Assembly: GCF_001419985.1 (NCBI RefSeq)
Contig: NZ_LJAL01000008.1
Coordinates: forward strand, 1-64,000
DNA from: Loktanella sp. 5RATIMAR09
GTDB lineage: Bacteria > Pseudomonadota > Alphaproteobacteria > Rhodobacterales > Rhodobacteraceae
Reading direction: 5' to 3'
Length of the DNA stretch: 64,000 bases
Part shown: positions 19,000 to 28,020 of the stretch, piece after piece
Layout of the letters: the number at the start of each line of letters is the position of its first letter
How positions within the stretch are numbered: the first letter of the stretch is position 1
Position numbers and translations under genes: made by a program
The notes under the pieces: generated by a model
Database searches by the model: none
Told to the model about the DNA's origin: nothing
What the model saw: the letters and a program-made list of their open reading frames with translations, nothing else

Positions 19000-19650
19000 T
19001 CACAGTTTCTGAATATCGACCAACCCGACCCTGCCAGACACCCATTGCCGCGACTGCCAGATCGCACCAGCCGCGTCGATCCAGTAGAGATTTGTAAAGC
19101 CGCCTGTATCACCGGTGCAGGTCTCGCGGACAACACGCGTTCGATATTGACGCTGAAAAATCTCGATCACTTCGTTGCGAAGCGTGGCCATCTCGCACTG
19201 GAATATGCTGCGGATAATCTGGTCTTCACCGCCCAGGTAATCATGCACCCGCTGCGCACGGCCACTCCCCCTGACGATTGCTGGATAGACTTGCGCCACA
19301 TCAGCGCCCATCAGGTCATTTCCTAAGCCACGGGTGGCAATGACGATCCCATCCCGCAGCGTCAGGCTGTCCCCTTCATCAGAAACCCAAGTCACCCTGT
19401 CGGCATTTACAGCCACACGCGCAAACACCGATGCAACCTCTTCGTTAACCGGCGCAAAGAGCAACAGGTCATTCGCGGCGGCGTCGATGCGCTCTCTTGT
19501 GAGTGTTTCTCTGGGGTCGCGGTCTTGTTCCCATATATCCGCACCTGCGCTGGCTAGCCCCTGAAAAGCATTTACAAGCGGCTGGTTCTGCGCCAGCGGC
19601 CCGCAGGCCGTCAGACCAAAGAGCACCATGAGCAAAGATAGTGTTCTCAT
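19000..19650 (-). CDS. yjbF: YjbF/GfcB-like outer-membrane lipoprotein
   Basis: 216 residues from ATG 19650. The lipobox is LTAC with Cys16. The mature protein has family features such as VTWVSDEGDSLTLRDGIVIATRGLGNDLMGADV and VHDYLGGEDQII. The YjbF/GfcB family is tied to exopolysaccharide and group 4 capsule export. The start codon overlaps the stop of the upstream yjbH-like gene by 4 bases (ATGA), so the two are translationally coupled. Confidence 0.85.
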   Translation of the reverse strand: MRTLSLLMVLFGLTACGPLAQNQPLVNAFQGLASAGADIWEQDRDPRETLTRERIDAAANDLLLFAPVNEEVASVFARVAVNADRVTWVSDEGDSLTLRDGIVIATRGLGNDLMGADVAQVYPAIVRGSGRAQRVHDYLGGEDQIIRSIFQCEMATLRNEVIEIFQRQYRTRVVRETCTGDTGGFTNLYWIDAAGAIWQSRQWVSGRVGLVDIQKL

Positions 19651-21755
19651 CTCCAAAACCGCCCCCAACTTTCCTGAAGGGCAACAACATGGCCGCCGCG
19701 CACCGTTTCGTACAAGCGGTCATCAACGTTCAGCCGCGCCCCGCCATCACGGCTCAGCGAAGATAGGCTGACATCTGTTCTGTCGCGCGTCGCATTGCCG
19801 ATGGCCCAATCGAGTGGGATTGTCAGCTGAATGCCCTTATCAAACGACCCTTCGCCAAAATCCTCGAAGGGCACATCGGTTAAGGTCGCATAGGCCCCGA
19901 CGCGCCAGCCATTGGCGAATTCACGGTCCAGCGCAAAGGTGGCGCCCCAATCACCAGCGAGATAGCGCCCGACGTCAATTCTGCCGTGGAAATCGTTTTC
20001 GAAGTCATAGTAGACCGACGCATGCCCCGTCATGACATCGTAGACACCGTCGAGTTCGGGGAAATCCTGTGCTCCGAAGCCAAGGTCATAGGCGCGTTGC
20101 ACAACGTAGTTGAGCTCGGCCCCAAGCGCCACGCGGCTGTCGACGGGTTTCCACAGAAGTTCCGTCGAAGCCCCAGCAAACATCTTTTCGAGATAGCCAA
20201 GTGATACGCGGCTATAAAGCGCGCGGCCGGGCCGCTCGTACCAGTGAAGCGCAAGGTCTTCGATCCCGATCTCGCCCGCCTCTCCGTAGAGCGCCACATT
20301 CCGCCGGACCGGTTGGAGCGTTGAATCCGAGACACGCGCATCCGAGCGGTTCTCGGAAATCCGGTAGCGCGCCGTCCCTTGAAGGGTGAGATTGGGCTGT
20401 AACGCATAGCGCAGATCAGCCTGCAGACCGTATTCGCCCCGTAGCGGGTTTGACCCGTCGAAAAGCTGAACGGCATAATAGGGTGATATACCCCACTCAA
20501 ACGCACTCACCTGCGATTCAACCACAGACCATGGCGTGCCAACTCCCGCCTCGGCGACGATCGCACGGTCAAGGATTTGTGCTGCCGCGTTCGGACGGTT
20601 TTCGAGCGCTTCCATATCGGATCGCCGGATAGAAACGGTCGATAGGGGCAACCCTGCACGGGTCGGCTCAAGCACGAAAACCTCGATAGATGGTGGCATC
20701 GTTCTGGTCAGCACCCGCGCGACACGGCCCAAAGCCTGCGCGTCAGCGCGGTATCTCTCGTTTTCAAAACGCACCCGAACAGTGCGGCCTGCCAGGTCAA
20801 GGCTCTGTAATACCACGCCCTCTTCCAGAAGGCCGGTGGCGGTCGCGCGGCGCAGCGTATTCTCTGTTAGCCCATTAGTACTGGTGCGGCCGCGCAAGAC
20901 AATAGGCTGCGGTGCAGGCTCAAGGCCACTGCGCGCTGCGCGGTCCTTGGGGTCAATGACAATCGTTGCCGAAAGCCCCAACTCACTTCCCCCCAAAGCG
21001 TAGGCGCTCAGGACGTAATCACGGCGTGGCGCATAGCTAAGGCCGAAGTTGAAGGGCGTCTCGCGCTCGACGACCCCCAATGACGTCTCGCGCACGTAGG
21101 CGTCACTGGAGTATTCAGCCGTGGCCGTCAAACTGTCACTGATCCGCCATTCAGCACCGCCAAAGAATGCCGCGTCACCACGGAAGAACTGATCAAACGC
21201 AGGCGTGCCACCGTCACCAAAATCAAGCGGTGGCCGTTCATTCAGCGTCTCGTCAAACACACCCAAGGGGTTATCAAAACCGCCTTCAGTACCAAGGCGC
21301 CCCCAGCCCAAGCCCACAGTTGCACGCAAGCGAGGTGAGAGTGCTTTGCTGGCAACGAGATACTCGCCAGTATAACGACCGGTCCCAAGGAAGTCGCGCA
21401 AACCCATCGCGACTGCAGGTTGCAGACTACCTTCTGTCAGAAGCTGGTAATGCAAATCAAAACTGCGGTCATAAAGATCATCCGTCTCCGGTCCTGAAAA
21501 CTCGGCAAACCGCGAATAGCGAAACGTGCCGCTCAAACGCGGTGTGACCTGAAAATTGAATGATGCCCTTTGCTGGTTTTCAAATCCCCCGAGGGTCACG
21601 CCAATCTCGGCATCCGGACGCACGAAAGCCGAGGGCATTTCGATGAGGCCCGGGGTGCCGTAGAGAGTATATCCACTGCGCCAATCCTCTGCCGCTGCTG
21701 CGGTCGCATCCAATACGCAGCAGGCCAAGATAGATATTCGAAAGGATCTTTTCAT
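19647..21755 (-). CDS. yjbH: YjbH/GfcD-like outer-membrane protein
   Basis: 702 residues from ATG 21755, with a signal peptide ending around ATAAAAED. The first mature block, YTLYGTPGLIEMPSAFV, is the hallmark of the YjbH family. The rest alternates short hydrophobic and polar strands as in a large outer-membrane beta-barrel and ends in WGRFWR. It is the usual partner of YjbF/GfcB proteins in polysaccharide secretion. It is the first gene of the minus-strand run that continues to the wzc-like gene. Confidence 0.88.
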   Translation of the reverse strand: MKRSFRISILACCVLDATAAAAEDWRSGYTLYGTPGLIEMPSAFVRPDAEIGVTLGGFENQQRASFNFQVTPRLSGTFRYSRFAEFSGPETDDLYDRSFDLHYQLLTEGSLQPAVAMGLRDFLGTGRYTGEYLVASKALSPRLRATVGLGWGRLGTEGGFDNPLGVFDETLNERPPLDFGDGGTPAFDQFFRGDAAFFGGAEWRISDSLTATAEYSSDAYVRETSLGVVERETPFNFGLSYAPRRDYVLSAYALGGSELGLSATIVIDPKDRAARSGLEPAPQPIVLRGRTSTNGLTENTLRRATATGLLEEGVVLQSLDLAGRTVRVRFENERYRADAQALGRVARVLTRTMPPSIEVFVLEPTRAGLPLSTVSIRRSDMEALENRPNAAAQILDRAIVAEAGVGTPWSVVESQVSAFEWGISPYYAVQLFDGSNPLRGEYGLQADLRYALQPNLTLQGTARYRISENRSDARVSDSTLQPVRRNVALYGEAGEIGIEDLALHWYERPGRALYSRVSLGYLEKMFAGASTELLWKPVDSRVALGAELNYVVQRAYDLGFGAQDFPELDGVYDVMTGHASVYYDFENDFHGRIDVGRYLAGDWGATFALDREFANGWRVGAYATLTDVPFEDFGEGSFDKGIQLTIPLDWAIGNATRDRTDVSLSSLSRDGGARLNVDDRLYETVRGGHVVALQESWGRFWR

Positions 21756-21969
21756 AGCCTGAGTGCCCTGCCCCACCATCCTGTCTGGTCACCCCACATC
21801 AGATATGGTCTTTTTTCTTGCATCTTTGTCTACGCAAACTTTCGCTCGAAAGCCAATTGCTTTTGACGCACATTCACCGCAGGCATTTGCACGGTTTGCA
21901 ATGAGATCTGGGTGACATCCCCTATTGGGCGATCATTGGCAAAGCGCCATCGGGGATTACCAGAGCCAA

Positions 21970-23274
21970 TCACGTCTCGCGGAATGCTCGGACGAAATAG
22001 TCGGCAAGCGGCTTAATCAGGAACTGAAGCGGGCTGCGATCCAGTGTGCGTGCAAACGCCTGCACCGGCATGCCGGGGATCAGCGTCATTTCCTCAGGCA
22101 GCCGGTCCATCTCGCCTGCTGCAAGCTCGATCTCGGCACGGTAATACGAGAGCCCGGAGTTTTCATTCTGGAACGCATCGGCGGAGACCAGCGTGACAGT
22201 GCCATTCAGTTCAGGCGTGCGGCGCTGATCAAAAGCCGAGAACCGCAAGGTGACCTCTTGGCCGACATAAATCTGGTCGATGTCCGTTACTTGCACCTGC
22301 GTGGCAATGACAAGCGGGCGGTCCTGCGGGATCAGGAACAGCACCGGATCTGCGGCGCGGATCACCGATTGCGGCGCAAATACCTGCAAACCATACACAA
22401 TGCCCGACACTGGTGCGCGTATATCCAGCCGGTCAAGCTGGCGGCGCAGGGTACGACGGCGCTCGGACAGTTCCAGTTCGTTGAATTCCAGATCTCGCAA
22501 CCGCGTGATGGCCTCCTCGCGGCGCGTCGATGACAAACCAAGGACCTGAAGCTCGATCTCTGTCATACGCTCGGCCGCCTGTGCAGCTTGCGCCGTGAGT
22601 TCACCAACACGGCCAAGCAGACTTGCTTCTTCACGCTGCAGCGCAAGAACACGACTTGCTTGCGCCAGCCCCCGGTCGAACAGGCTTTGCTGATCCGCAA
22701 GCTCTTTGCCAATCAGATCGCGTTGGGTCGAGAGTGCCTCTTGCTGCGCACTAATCCCTGCAAGTTGGCTGGCAACTTGCGCGCGCTGCTGGCTAAGCTG
22801 CTCGATCGCACTCTGATTGGTTTCCAGTCGCGCACGGAACAAGCGTTCCTGCCCATCCATGAGTTTTTGCACTTCCGGCGTCGCCACTTCGGTCAGGATC
22901 GGGCTGAAGGTCAATTCAGGTGCATCGTCCCTTTCGGCCTCCAGTCGCGCGCGGCGCGCAAGGATCTCAAAAAGCTGACCCTCTACAATCACGAGTTCTG
23001 ATTGCAGGATCGTCGGATCCAGCCGGAGCAAGAGATCGCCTGCCTGCACAGCATCGCCCTCATCAACGACGATCTCATCGACAACGCCACCATCAGGATG
23101 CTGCACGACCTGCCTGTTACGTTCCACTTCGATTTGACCCGAAGTGATGACCGCACCTGAGATTTGCGCCATGACCGACCAGGTCCCGAAACCGCCCACA
23201 AGGATCAGCAACGCAAGACCACCAATTGTAAGATGCTTGTTTGCTGACCAGCGCTTGGCGACATTCTCAATCAT
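21970..23274 (-). CDS. Type I secretion membrane-fusion protein (HlyD/PrsE family)
   Basis: 434 residues. There is a short cytoplasmic N-terminus, one membrane segment ([16 protein letters not shown], about residues 15-35), a biotinyl-lipoyl-like half ([27 protein letters not shown]), a long coiled-coil with Gln/Arg/Ala repeats, and a C-terminal beta-barrel with [20 protein letters not shown]. The gene overlaps the ABC gene by 4 bases. It bridges the inner-membrane ABC exporter to a TolC-type channel, which is not encoded nearby. Confidence 0.92.
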   Translation of the reverse strand: MIENVAKRWSANKHLTIGGLALLILVGGFGTWSVMAQISGAVITSGQIEVERNRQVVQHPDGGVVDEIVVDEGDAVQAGDLLLRLDPTILQSELVIVEGQLFEILARRARLEAERDDAPELTFSPILTEVATPEVQKLMDGQERLFRARLETNQSAIEQLSQQRAQVASQLAGISAQQEALSTQRDLIGKELADQQSLFDRGLAQASRVLALQREEASLLGRVGELTAQAAQAAERMTEIELQVLGLSSTRREEAITRLRDLEFNELELSERRRTLRRQLDRLDIRAPVSGIVYGLQVFAPQSVIRAADPVLFLIPQDRPLVIATQVQVTDIDQIYVGQEVTLRFSAFDQRRTPELNGTVTLVSADAFQNENSGLSYYRAEIELAAGEMDRLPEEMTLIPGMPVQAFARTLDRSPLQFLIKPLADYFVRAFRET

Positions 23275-25010
23275 GACACGCCCCCGCCTTTGCCAGTGCT
23301 GCGTTGAATTTCGCCGTGGTTCTTCACCATCTCAGCCAGAACAGCGTCTTTCGGACCGAAGGCCCGTCTTGTGCCATTCTCGAGCACCAGCAAGAGATCA
23401 CATTCCTGAATGGCAGACGGCCGATGCGCCATGATGAAGACCACTTTACCGTCGGCTTTCAGTGCCTTGATAGCCTTGTTCAGCGCAAGGGACCCGTCAT
23501 TGTCGAGATTCGAGTTGGGTTCGTCCAAGACAACAATCACCGGATCGCCGTAAAGCGCCCGCGCCAGACCGATCCTTTGAATCTGACCGCCCGACAATCG
23601 CCCGCTACTCGATGACACGCGGGTATCATAACCGTCCGGCAATTTTAGGATCATTTCATGGGCATCGGCGGTTTTTGCCGCAACGATCACCTTGGCGTCA
23701 TCAGGTGCCATCGACATCCGCGCAATGTTCTCTTTAATCGTGCCGTCAAAAAGATGGACACGTTGCGGCAAATAGCCGACATGCTGACCCAGCACATCCG
23801 GTTCATATTGATCAAGTGCCGCACCATCGAGCCGGATCTTGCCAACCGCAGGCGACCAGACACCGGTGAGAATACGGGCAAGTGTCGACTTGCCAGCACC
23901 CGACTGACCAATCACGCCAACGGCCTGTCCCGGCGAAACCGCAAAGCTGATATTCCGCAGCGCTGCCTGTTGCTCGCCTGGCGGCACCGCACTGATCTGA
24001 TCAGCAACAAGCTTGGCCGAAGGCTTTGGAAGTTCGGTACGCGGCTCGTCTTCTGGCACTTGCCCGAGAAGCTCGGACAAGTTGCGCCAGCCTTCGCGCC
24101 CACGCTGGAACACGGCCCACTGTCCCACGAGCTGTTCAATCGGTGCCAGCGCGCGTCCTAGCAGGATGGACCCCGCGATCATGGCACCGGGTGACAACTC
24201 ATTGATCAAGACAAGATAAGCTCCGAGACCGAGCATCGCAGATTGTAGAAACAGCCGGAATGACTTGGTGATCGCCGTGAATGTGCCCGACGTATCTGCG
24301 GCATCAATGGCTGTATCCAAAGACTTGCCACGCGCGAGTTGCCAACGATCAAATGCAGCGCCCCGCATGCCAAGGGAATGCACCATTTCACTCTCACTGC
24401 GGATTTGAGTACCCAATTGGTTTGAAGCGAAACTCGCTGCATTTGCGGCTTCCAGAGGTTTGCGCGACGTGAATTGGTTGAGCAAAGCGACAATCAGCAG
24501 GACCACCGCTCCGACGATCGCCAACAGTCCCATCAATGGGTGAAAAATGAAGATGCCCAAGAAGAAGAGCGGCACCCATGGCAAATCAAACAGCGCCATC
24601 AGTGCGGGTGATGTAATCAGGCGCTGAACAGATTCGAGATCACGCAGACCGGTTGCCGCCTCACGCGGCGCCCTGTTCAGGGTTGTCGCCTTGAGTACCG
24701 CCCCAAAGACCCGCCGGTCCAAATCGGCCTGAAAGCGGGCGCCCACACGGCCCATGACACGGCCGCGCACAAAATCCAGAATGCCCATCATCGCGTAAAG
24801 GAACGCCACCAAAACGGACAAAGCGAGCAATGTTTCAAACGACCGCGAGCTAAGCACGCGGTCATAGACATTGAGCATGTAAAGCGGCCCGGTCAGCATG
24901 AGCAGGTTTACAAAGAAGCTGAAAACTGCAACCGCCCAATACAGAGAACGGCTCTTCTTACGCGTTTCAGCAAGCTCCGCTCTGCCCCGAACTGAGTTTT
25001 CAGTAGACAT
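23271..25010 (-). CDS. Type I secretion ABC transporter, permease/ATPase (PrtD/PrsD-like)
   Basis: 579 residues. An N-terminal six-helix exporter domain includes [23 protein letters not shown], the usual PrtD/PrsD opening. The nucleotide-binding domain has Walker [10 protein letters not shown] (about residue 365), signature [15 protein letters not shown] and Walker [14 protein letters not shown]. There is no N-terminal C39-like domain, so the substrates are probably proteins with a C-terminal signal, such as RTX proteins or polysaccharide lyases. Rhizobial PrsDE exports EPS-processing enzymes, which fits this setting but is inference. Confidence 0.93.
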   Translation of the reverse strand: MSTENSVRGRAELAETRKKSRSLYWAVAVFSFFVNLLMLTGPLYMLNVYDRVLSSRSFETLLALSVLVAFLYAMMGILDFVRGRVMGRVGARFQADLDRRVFGAVLKATTLNRAPREAATGLRDLESVQRLITSPALMALFDLPWVPLFFLGIFIFHPLMGLLAIVGAVVLLIVALLNQFTSRKPLEAANAASFASNQLGTQIRSESEMVHSLGMRGAAFDRWQLARGKSLDTAIDAADTSGTFTAITKSFRLFLQSAMLGLGAYLVLINELSPGAMIAGSILLGRALAPIEQLVGQWAVFQRGREGWRNLSELLGQVPEDEPRTELPKPSAKLVADQISAVPPGEQQAALRNISFAVSPGQAVGVIGQSGAGKSTLARILTGVWSPAVGKIRLDGAALDQYEPDVLGQHVGYLPQRVHLFDGTIKENIARMSMAPDDAKVIVAAKTADAHEMILKLPDGYDTRVSSSSGRLSGGQIQRIGLARALYGDPVIVVLDEPNSNLDNDGSLALNKAIKALKADGKVVFIMAHRPSAIQECDLLLVLENGTRRAFGPKDAVLAEMVKNHGEIQRSTGKGGGVS

Positions 25011-25178
25011 TTGTTATTGATTACCTCGAAGGCCTCTGCTCGCAGGCATCATAAGGCCTAATCGCATAGACACAATTGTGAATGTCCTATTTGCTCGGCA
25101 GCGGGTTGGCTATGGGAACGAGGGTTGCTCAAGATGTTGCCCCGACATTAGGAAACGCGCCCACTATCGCCTGCCCTC

Positions 25179-26093
25179 TCACTCCCAGACATTATGCTCG
25201 GCATGTTCGAGGTAGCGAACAAGCACGTTCACGGATTTCCATCCACCTGCGCGCATAATCGCTGCGGTATCAAATCCATTCTTGAGGAGGTCCTGTGCTG
25301 CGCCGACACGCATCGAGTGACCACTGAACGCTGCAACGTCTGACGCATCAAAACCTGCGCGCTGCGCAGCAGTCTTGATCACTCTTTTAACCGTCGTCGT
25401 GCTGAGGTCGCGGTTAATAGGCTGTGACTGGTAGATCGGACAAAAGAGCCATTCGATATCTGTCCCTTTAAAGGCCATCCACCTGCGCAAGAGCCTGGCA
25501 GTGGTCAAGGACGTGAATGCAATTCGCCCTGCCCCAAATTGATCAACCTTGCTCCTTCGGATTAGCACCCGCAGCGTCCCATCGGGCCGATCTTCAATAT
25601 CGTCATTCTTGAGCGCGACAAGTTCTGACCGCCGCGTCAGCAGTTCATATCCAAGTGATAGCATGGCACGGTTACGCAGTCCCCAAGGAGTATTAGGCTC
25701 ACTTTCGATGAACCGCGTGAGATGATCATGGGTGAGCCCCTTAGCCTGCTTTGGCCGGACCGGTTTGGCACGCTTCACACGGCGCATCGCGAGGTTGATA
25801 TCCTCGTCATGTGTGGGGTCTGGCAGACGGAGCAACCTGTGAACCTTCCTAATGGCGTAGAGACGGCGGCGCACCGTTGATGGCGTCAAGTCCTTGCCCT
25901 GATCTTCGAGAAAGCGACACACTGTTTCAACCTCTGCTGGGAACGGATTTTCGCTGTGTGCATAGCACCAACTTTCAAACGCCTCGACATCTGCGTAGTA
26001 ACTACGCATTGTAGCTGGCGCATATGCGCCATCAAGACGGTTGAATTCCGCACGCCAATTGTGGACGTTAATATTTGGCATTAATAATGTCAT
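25179..26093 (-). CDS. Tyrosine recombinase/integrase (XerC/D-like)
   Basis: 304 residues from ATG 26093; ATG 26081 is also possible. A SAM-like N-terminal core-binding domain (APATMRSYYADVEAFESWC) precedes the catalytic domain. Catalytic residues are visible: Arg in LLTRRSELVAL, Lys in RRSKVDQFG, GHSMR, GGWKS and Tyr in VRYLEH. The gene appears complete and functional. Such stand-alone integrases are common in mobile islands of Rhodobacteraceae. It is divergent from an XRE regulator across a palindromic region. No tRNA attachment site adjoins it. Confidence 0.92.
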   Translation of the reverse strand: MTLLMPNINVHNWRAEFNRLDGAYAPATMRSYYADVEAFESWCYAHSENPFPAEVETVCRFLEDQGKDLTPSTVRRRLYAIRKVHRLLRLPDPTHDEDINLAMRRVKRAKPVRPKQAKGLTHDHLTRFIESEPNTPWGLRNRAMLSLGYELLTRRSELVALKNDDIEDRPDGTLRVLIRRSKVDQFGAGRIAFTSLTTARLLRRWMAFKGTDIEWLFCPIYQSQPINRDLSTTTVKRVIKTAAQRAGFDASDVAAFSGHSMRVGAAQDLLKNGFDTAAIMRAGGWKSVNVLVRYLEHAEHNVWE

Positions 26094-26114
26094 TATTGGC
26101 ACTTTAAGTGCCAA
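26083..26114. promoter_or_regulatory. Two overlapping palindromes between integrase and XRE regulator
   Basis: AATAATGTCATTATT (26083-26097, arms of 7) overlaps by two bases TTGGCACTTTAAGTGCCAA (26096-26114, arms of 9). Both have a single central base. They lie across the 5' end of the integrase gene and just upstream of the XRE start, where an operator for a dimeric HTH protein would be expected. Binding by the neighbouring regulator is inference. Confidence 0.6.
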
Positions 26115-26128
26115 AAAGAGAGGTGTCA

Positions 26129-26380
26129 ATGATCACTGGTGCTCAAATTCGAATTGCCAGAACAGCGGTTCGGTGGACCGCTGAAGAATTGGCCGCAAAC
26201 AGTGGTGTAGGCGCAAGAACAATTAAGCGCATTGAGAAAGCAAACGGGCTACCCGACTCGACAGTATCGACGATATCCAAACTTAAAAACACACTCGAAG
26301 CCGCCGGCATTGAATTCATCGGCACCCCTGAAGATGGCCCTGGGATCCGGATCCATGCAAAGCCGGATCGCGACGCTTAG
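26129..26380 (+). CDS. Small XRE-type transcriptional regulator
   Basis: 83 residues from ATG 26129, preceded by AGAGAGG. The Cro/C1-type helix-turn-helix occupies most of the protein: GAQIRIARTAVRWTAEELA, then NSGVGARTIKRIEKANGLP. The tail, KNTLEAAGIEFIGTPEDG, is the typical ending of short roseobacter XRE proteins (LEAAGIEFI). It probably represses its own promoter and the divergent integrase through the palindromes at 26083-26114. It is followed 9 bases later by the vanZ-like gene. Confidence 0.88.
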   Translation: MITGAQIRIARTAVRWTAEELAANSGVGARTIKRIEKANGLPDSTVSTISKLKNTLEAAGIEFIGTPEDGPGIRIHAKPDRDA

Positions 26381-26389
26381 GAACATCTG

Positions 26390-26752
26390 TTGATCTCCGT
26401 CTCATCTTTGCAACCCGAAACACGCAAGGCGCTTGCATACGGGCTTACCGCCGCACTTGCGTTTGTGATTGCGGCGCTCACGTTGCTCCCACTTCCCGCG
26501 CCGCCTCTTGCCGCTGACGGTGGCGACAAGGTCTATCATTTCATAGCCTTTGCGGCCCTGACACTGCCGGTCGCAACGCTACGACCGAAAGCGCTTGTCT
26601 GGATGATCCCGGCGGCTTTGCTCTTTGGCGCCGGCATCGAGATCTTACAGCCCTTCGTAAATCGCAGTCGGGATCTGGCGGATTTCTTGGCAGATGCCGC
26701 TGGCGTTCTTGCAGGCGCTGCAATTGGCGCGGCCCTTCATCGGTTCACCTAG
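26390..26752 (+). CDS. VanZ-like small membrane protein
   Basis: 120 residues from TTG 26390 behind AGGAAC. Four hydrophobic helices are visible. The conserved blocks are GGDKVYHFIAFAALTLP and FGAGIEILQPFVNRSRD followed by LADFLADAAGVLAG, the family's usual E-x-x-Q-x-x and D-x-x-D-x-x-A-N/G pattern. VanZ-like proteins are of uncertain function; one was named from a teicoplanin-resistance cluster. A truncated second copy of its 3' two thirds lies at 27663-27881. Confidence 0.85.
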   Translation: MISVSSLQPETRKALAYGLTAALAFVIAALTLLPLPAPPLAADGGDKVYHFIAFAALTLPVATLRPKALVWMIPAALLFGAGIEILQPFVNRSRDLADFLADAAGVLAGAAIGAALHRFT

Positions 26753-27050
26753 GAACTTCGGCTACCGTTGATGAGACGCTATACCTTTCACTGTCTGTGG
26801 GCAGGAGAATTGACGCAAATCAGCCAGCAACAGTTGTTCTCGCAACAATCGACAGAAAACCGCACCATCGTATCGCATATAGACACAACCTATTGAGATA
26901 ATTTATTTTTCTTAAATTTCATGCTATAAAAATCATGATATCTGGATTCGAGATATTGTTTGTTGCGGCGCGGTTGAGTGAATACGGCGCGCGCGGCAGT
27001 GTTCCCAAGTCCGCCGTTTTGTGGCGGCCTGTTGTAGTTAGTAGTGTGTT
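26753..27050. other. Intergenic region upstream of the Hint-fold gene
   Basis: About 300 bases with an AT-rich stretch near 26895-26950, which is a reasonable place for a promoter. No ORF or strong hairpin is recognised. Confidence 0.4.
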
Positions 27051-27611
27051 ATGATCCAGAACTCAGACTTTTCTGATTCCAGTTTGCTGCAAAAAGTTGC
27101 GGCCCAATGTGGCCAAGCGGCAGCCAGTCCAAAAGTGCCAGCGACTGCGGCCGAGGGGTCATGGTACCTGCCGGGTTTTGGTGCTGGCGCGCGGGTGGCA
27201 ACGGCATTCGGCTATGTGCCGGTTGAAGCCTTACGACGTCGCGATCCCATCAAGACACAGGATGGTCGCTTCCTGCGGGTTGCGCATGTGGACACCGTGC
27301 GGCTTGATCGCCGTTACCTTCTGACCCATCCAGAGGCGCAGCCCATCGCGATCCGAAAGAACGGATTGGCACCGTCTATTCCTAGCCAAGAAATCCTGAT
27401 GTCCGGTGCTCAGAAGATTTCACCTTTGGGGCGCTTTGATCAGGTGACGTGCAAAGTCGCGGCAGATTACATCGCACTCGGCAGGGCAGAGCGGAAACTG
27501 CACGGACATTTCACGTACTATGTATTCCATTGTGGTGAGCCCTGTACCGTCAATATCAATGGTATTTGGATCGACCTGGACCCCGGCAGTCTTAGAACAC
27601 GTCAAGACTGA
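27051..27611 (+). CDS. Hint-fold protein, apparently inactive
   Basis: 186 residues. From residue 35 it follows the plan of Hint_2 (hedgehog/intein-like) proteins that are abundant in Rhodobacteraceae: FGAGARVATAFGYVPVEALR for the opening strand, DPIKTQDGRFLRVAHVDTV, then QPIAIRKNGLAPSIPSQEIL and a closing YYVFHCGEPCTVNINGIW. The usual opening Cys (C-F-x-x-G-T) is Gly here. The usual SPDHR block reads MSGAQK. Self-processing is therefore unlikely. No signal peptide is seen. Function unknown. Confidence 0.7.
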   Translation: MIQNSDFSDSSLLQKVAAQCGQAAASPKVPATAAEGSWYLPGFGAGARVATAFGYVPVEALRRRDPIKTQDGRFLRVAHVDTVRLDRRYLLTHPEAQPIAIRKNGLAPSIPSQEILMSGAQKISPLGRFDQVTCKVAADYIALGRAERKLHGHFTYYVFHCGEPCTVNINGIWIDLDPGSLRTRQD

Positions 27612-27662
27612 CGCCGCGACCAGTGTGGTGACGTATAAGTCGTAGGCAACGAGATCGCTTGC

Positions 27663-27881
27663 TTGCATTTTAAGGGTGGCTTGACCGACACGCTGGACCT
27701 CGCATCGCTACGATCGCACGCCCTCCTTTGGATGATCCCAACGGCTTGGCTCTTTGGCGCCGGGATCCATATCTTACAGCTCTTCGTGAGTCGCAATCGT
27801 GATCAGTTGGACTTCTTAGCGGATGCCGTTGGCTTTCTGGCAGGCGCAGCATTTGGCGTGGTCCTCTATCGGCTCACCTAG
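27663..27881 (+). pseudogene. Truncated second copy of the vanZ-like gene
   Basis: The translation LRSHALLWMIPTAWLFGAG and the following ILQLFVSRNRDQLDFLADAVG closely match the C-terminal two thirds of the intact gene at 26390-26752, ending at the same residue (YRLT versus HRFT). The first two helices are missing, and an in-frame stop lies just upstream (27636). It is best read as a leftover of a partial duplication, though a short product from TTG 27663 cannot be excluded. Confidence 0.8.
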
Positions 27882-27893
27882 CGGCCACAGCTA

Positions 27894-27950
27894 TTGACAT
27901 CTAGTTACTACATATTGTATCAATATTTGCAAATGCATACTACATATTGT
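27894..27950 (+). promoter_or_regulatory. Promoter with 13-bp direct repeats
   Basis: TTGACA (27894-27899), an 18-base spacer and TATCAA (27918-27923) form a sigma-70-like promoter. TACTACATATTGT occurs twice (27906-27918 and 27938-27950), 32 bases apart start to start, about three helical turns. The first copy overlaps the -10 end and contains the palindrome TACATATTGTA. This looks like an operator for the three-gene cassette that begins at 28021. Confidence 0.55.
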
Positions 27951-28020
27951 GTTTCATGCAGAAATGTACCATACTGATGGCACACTCTGAAAATCGGAAC
28001 GTGCAAAAGGAAGCAAGGAC

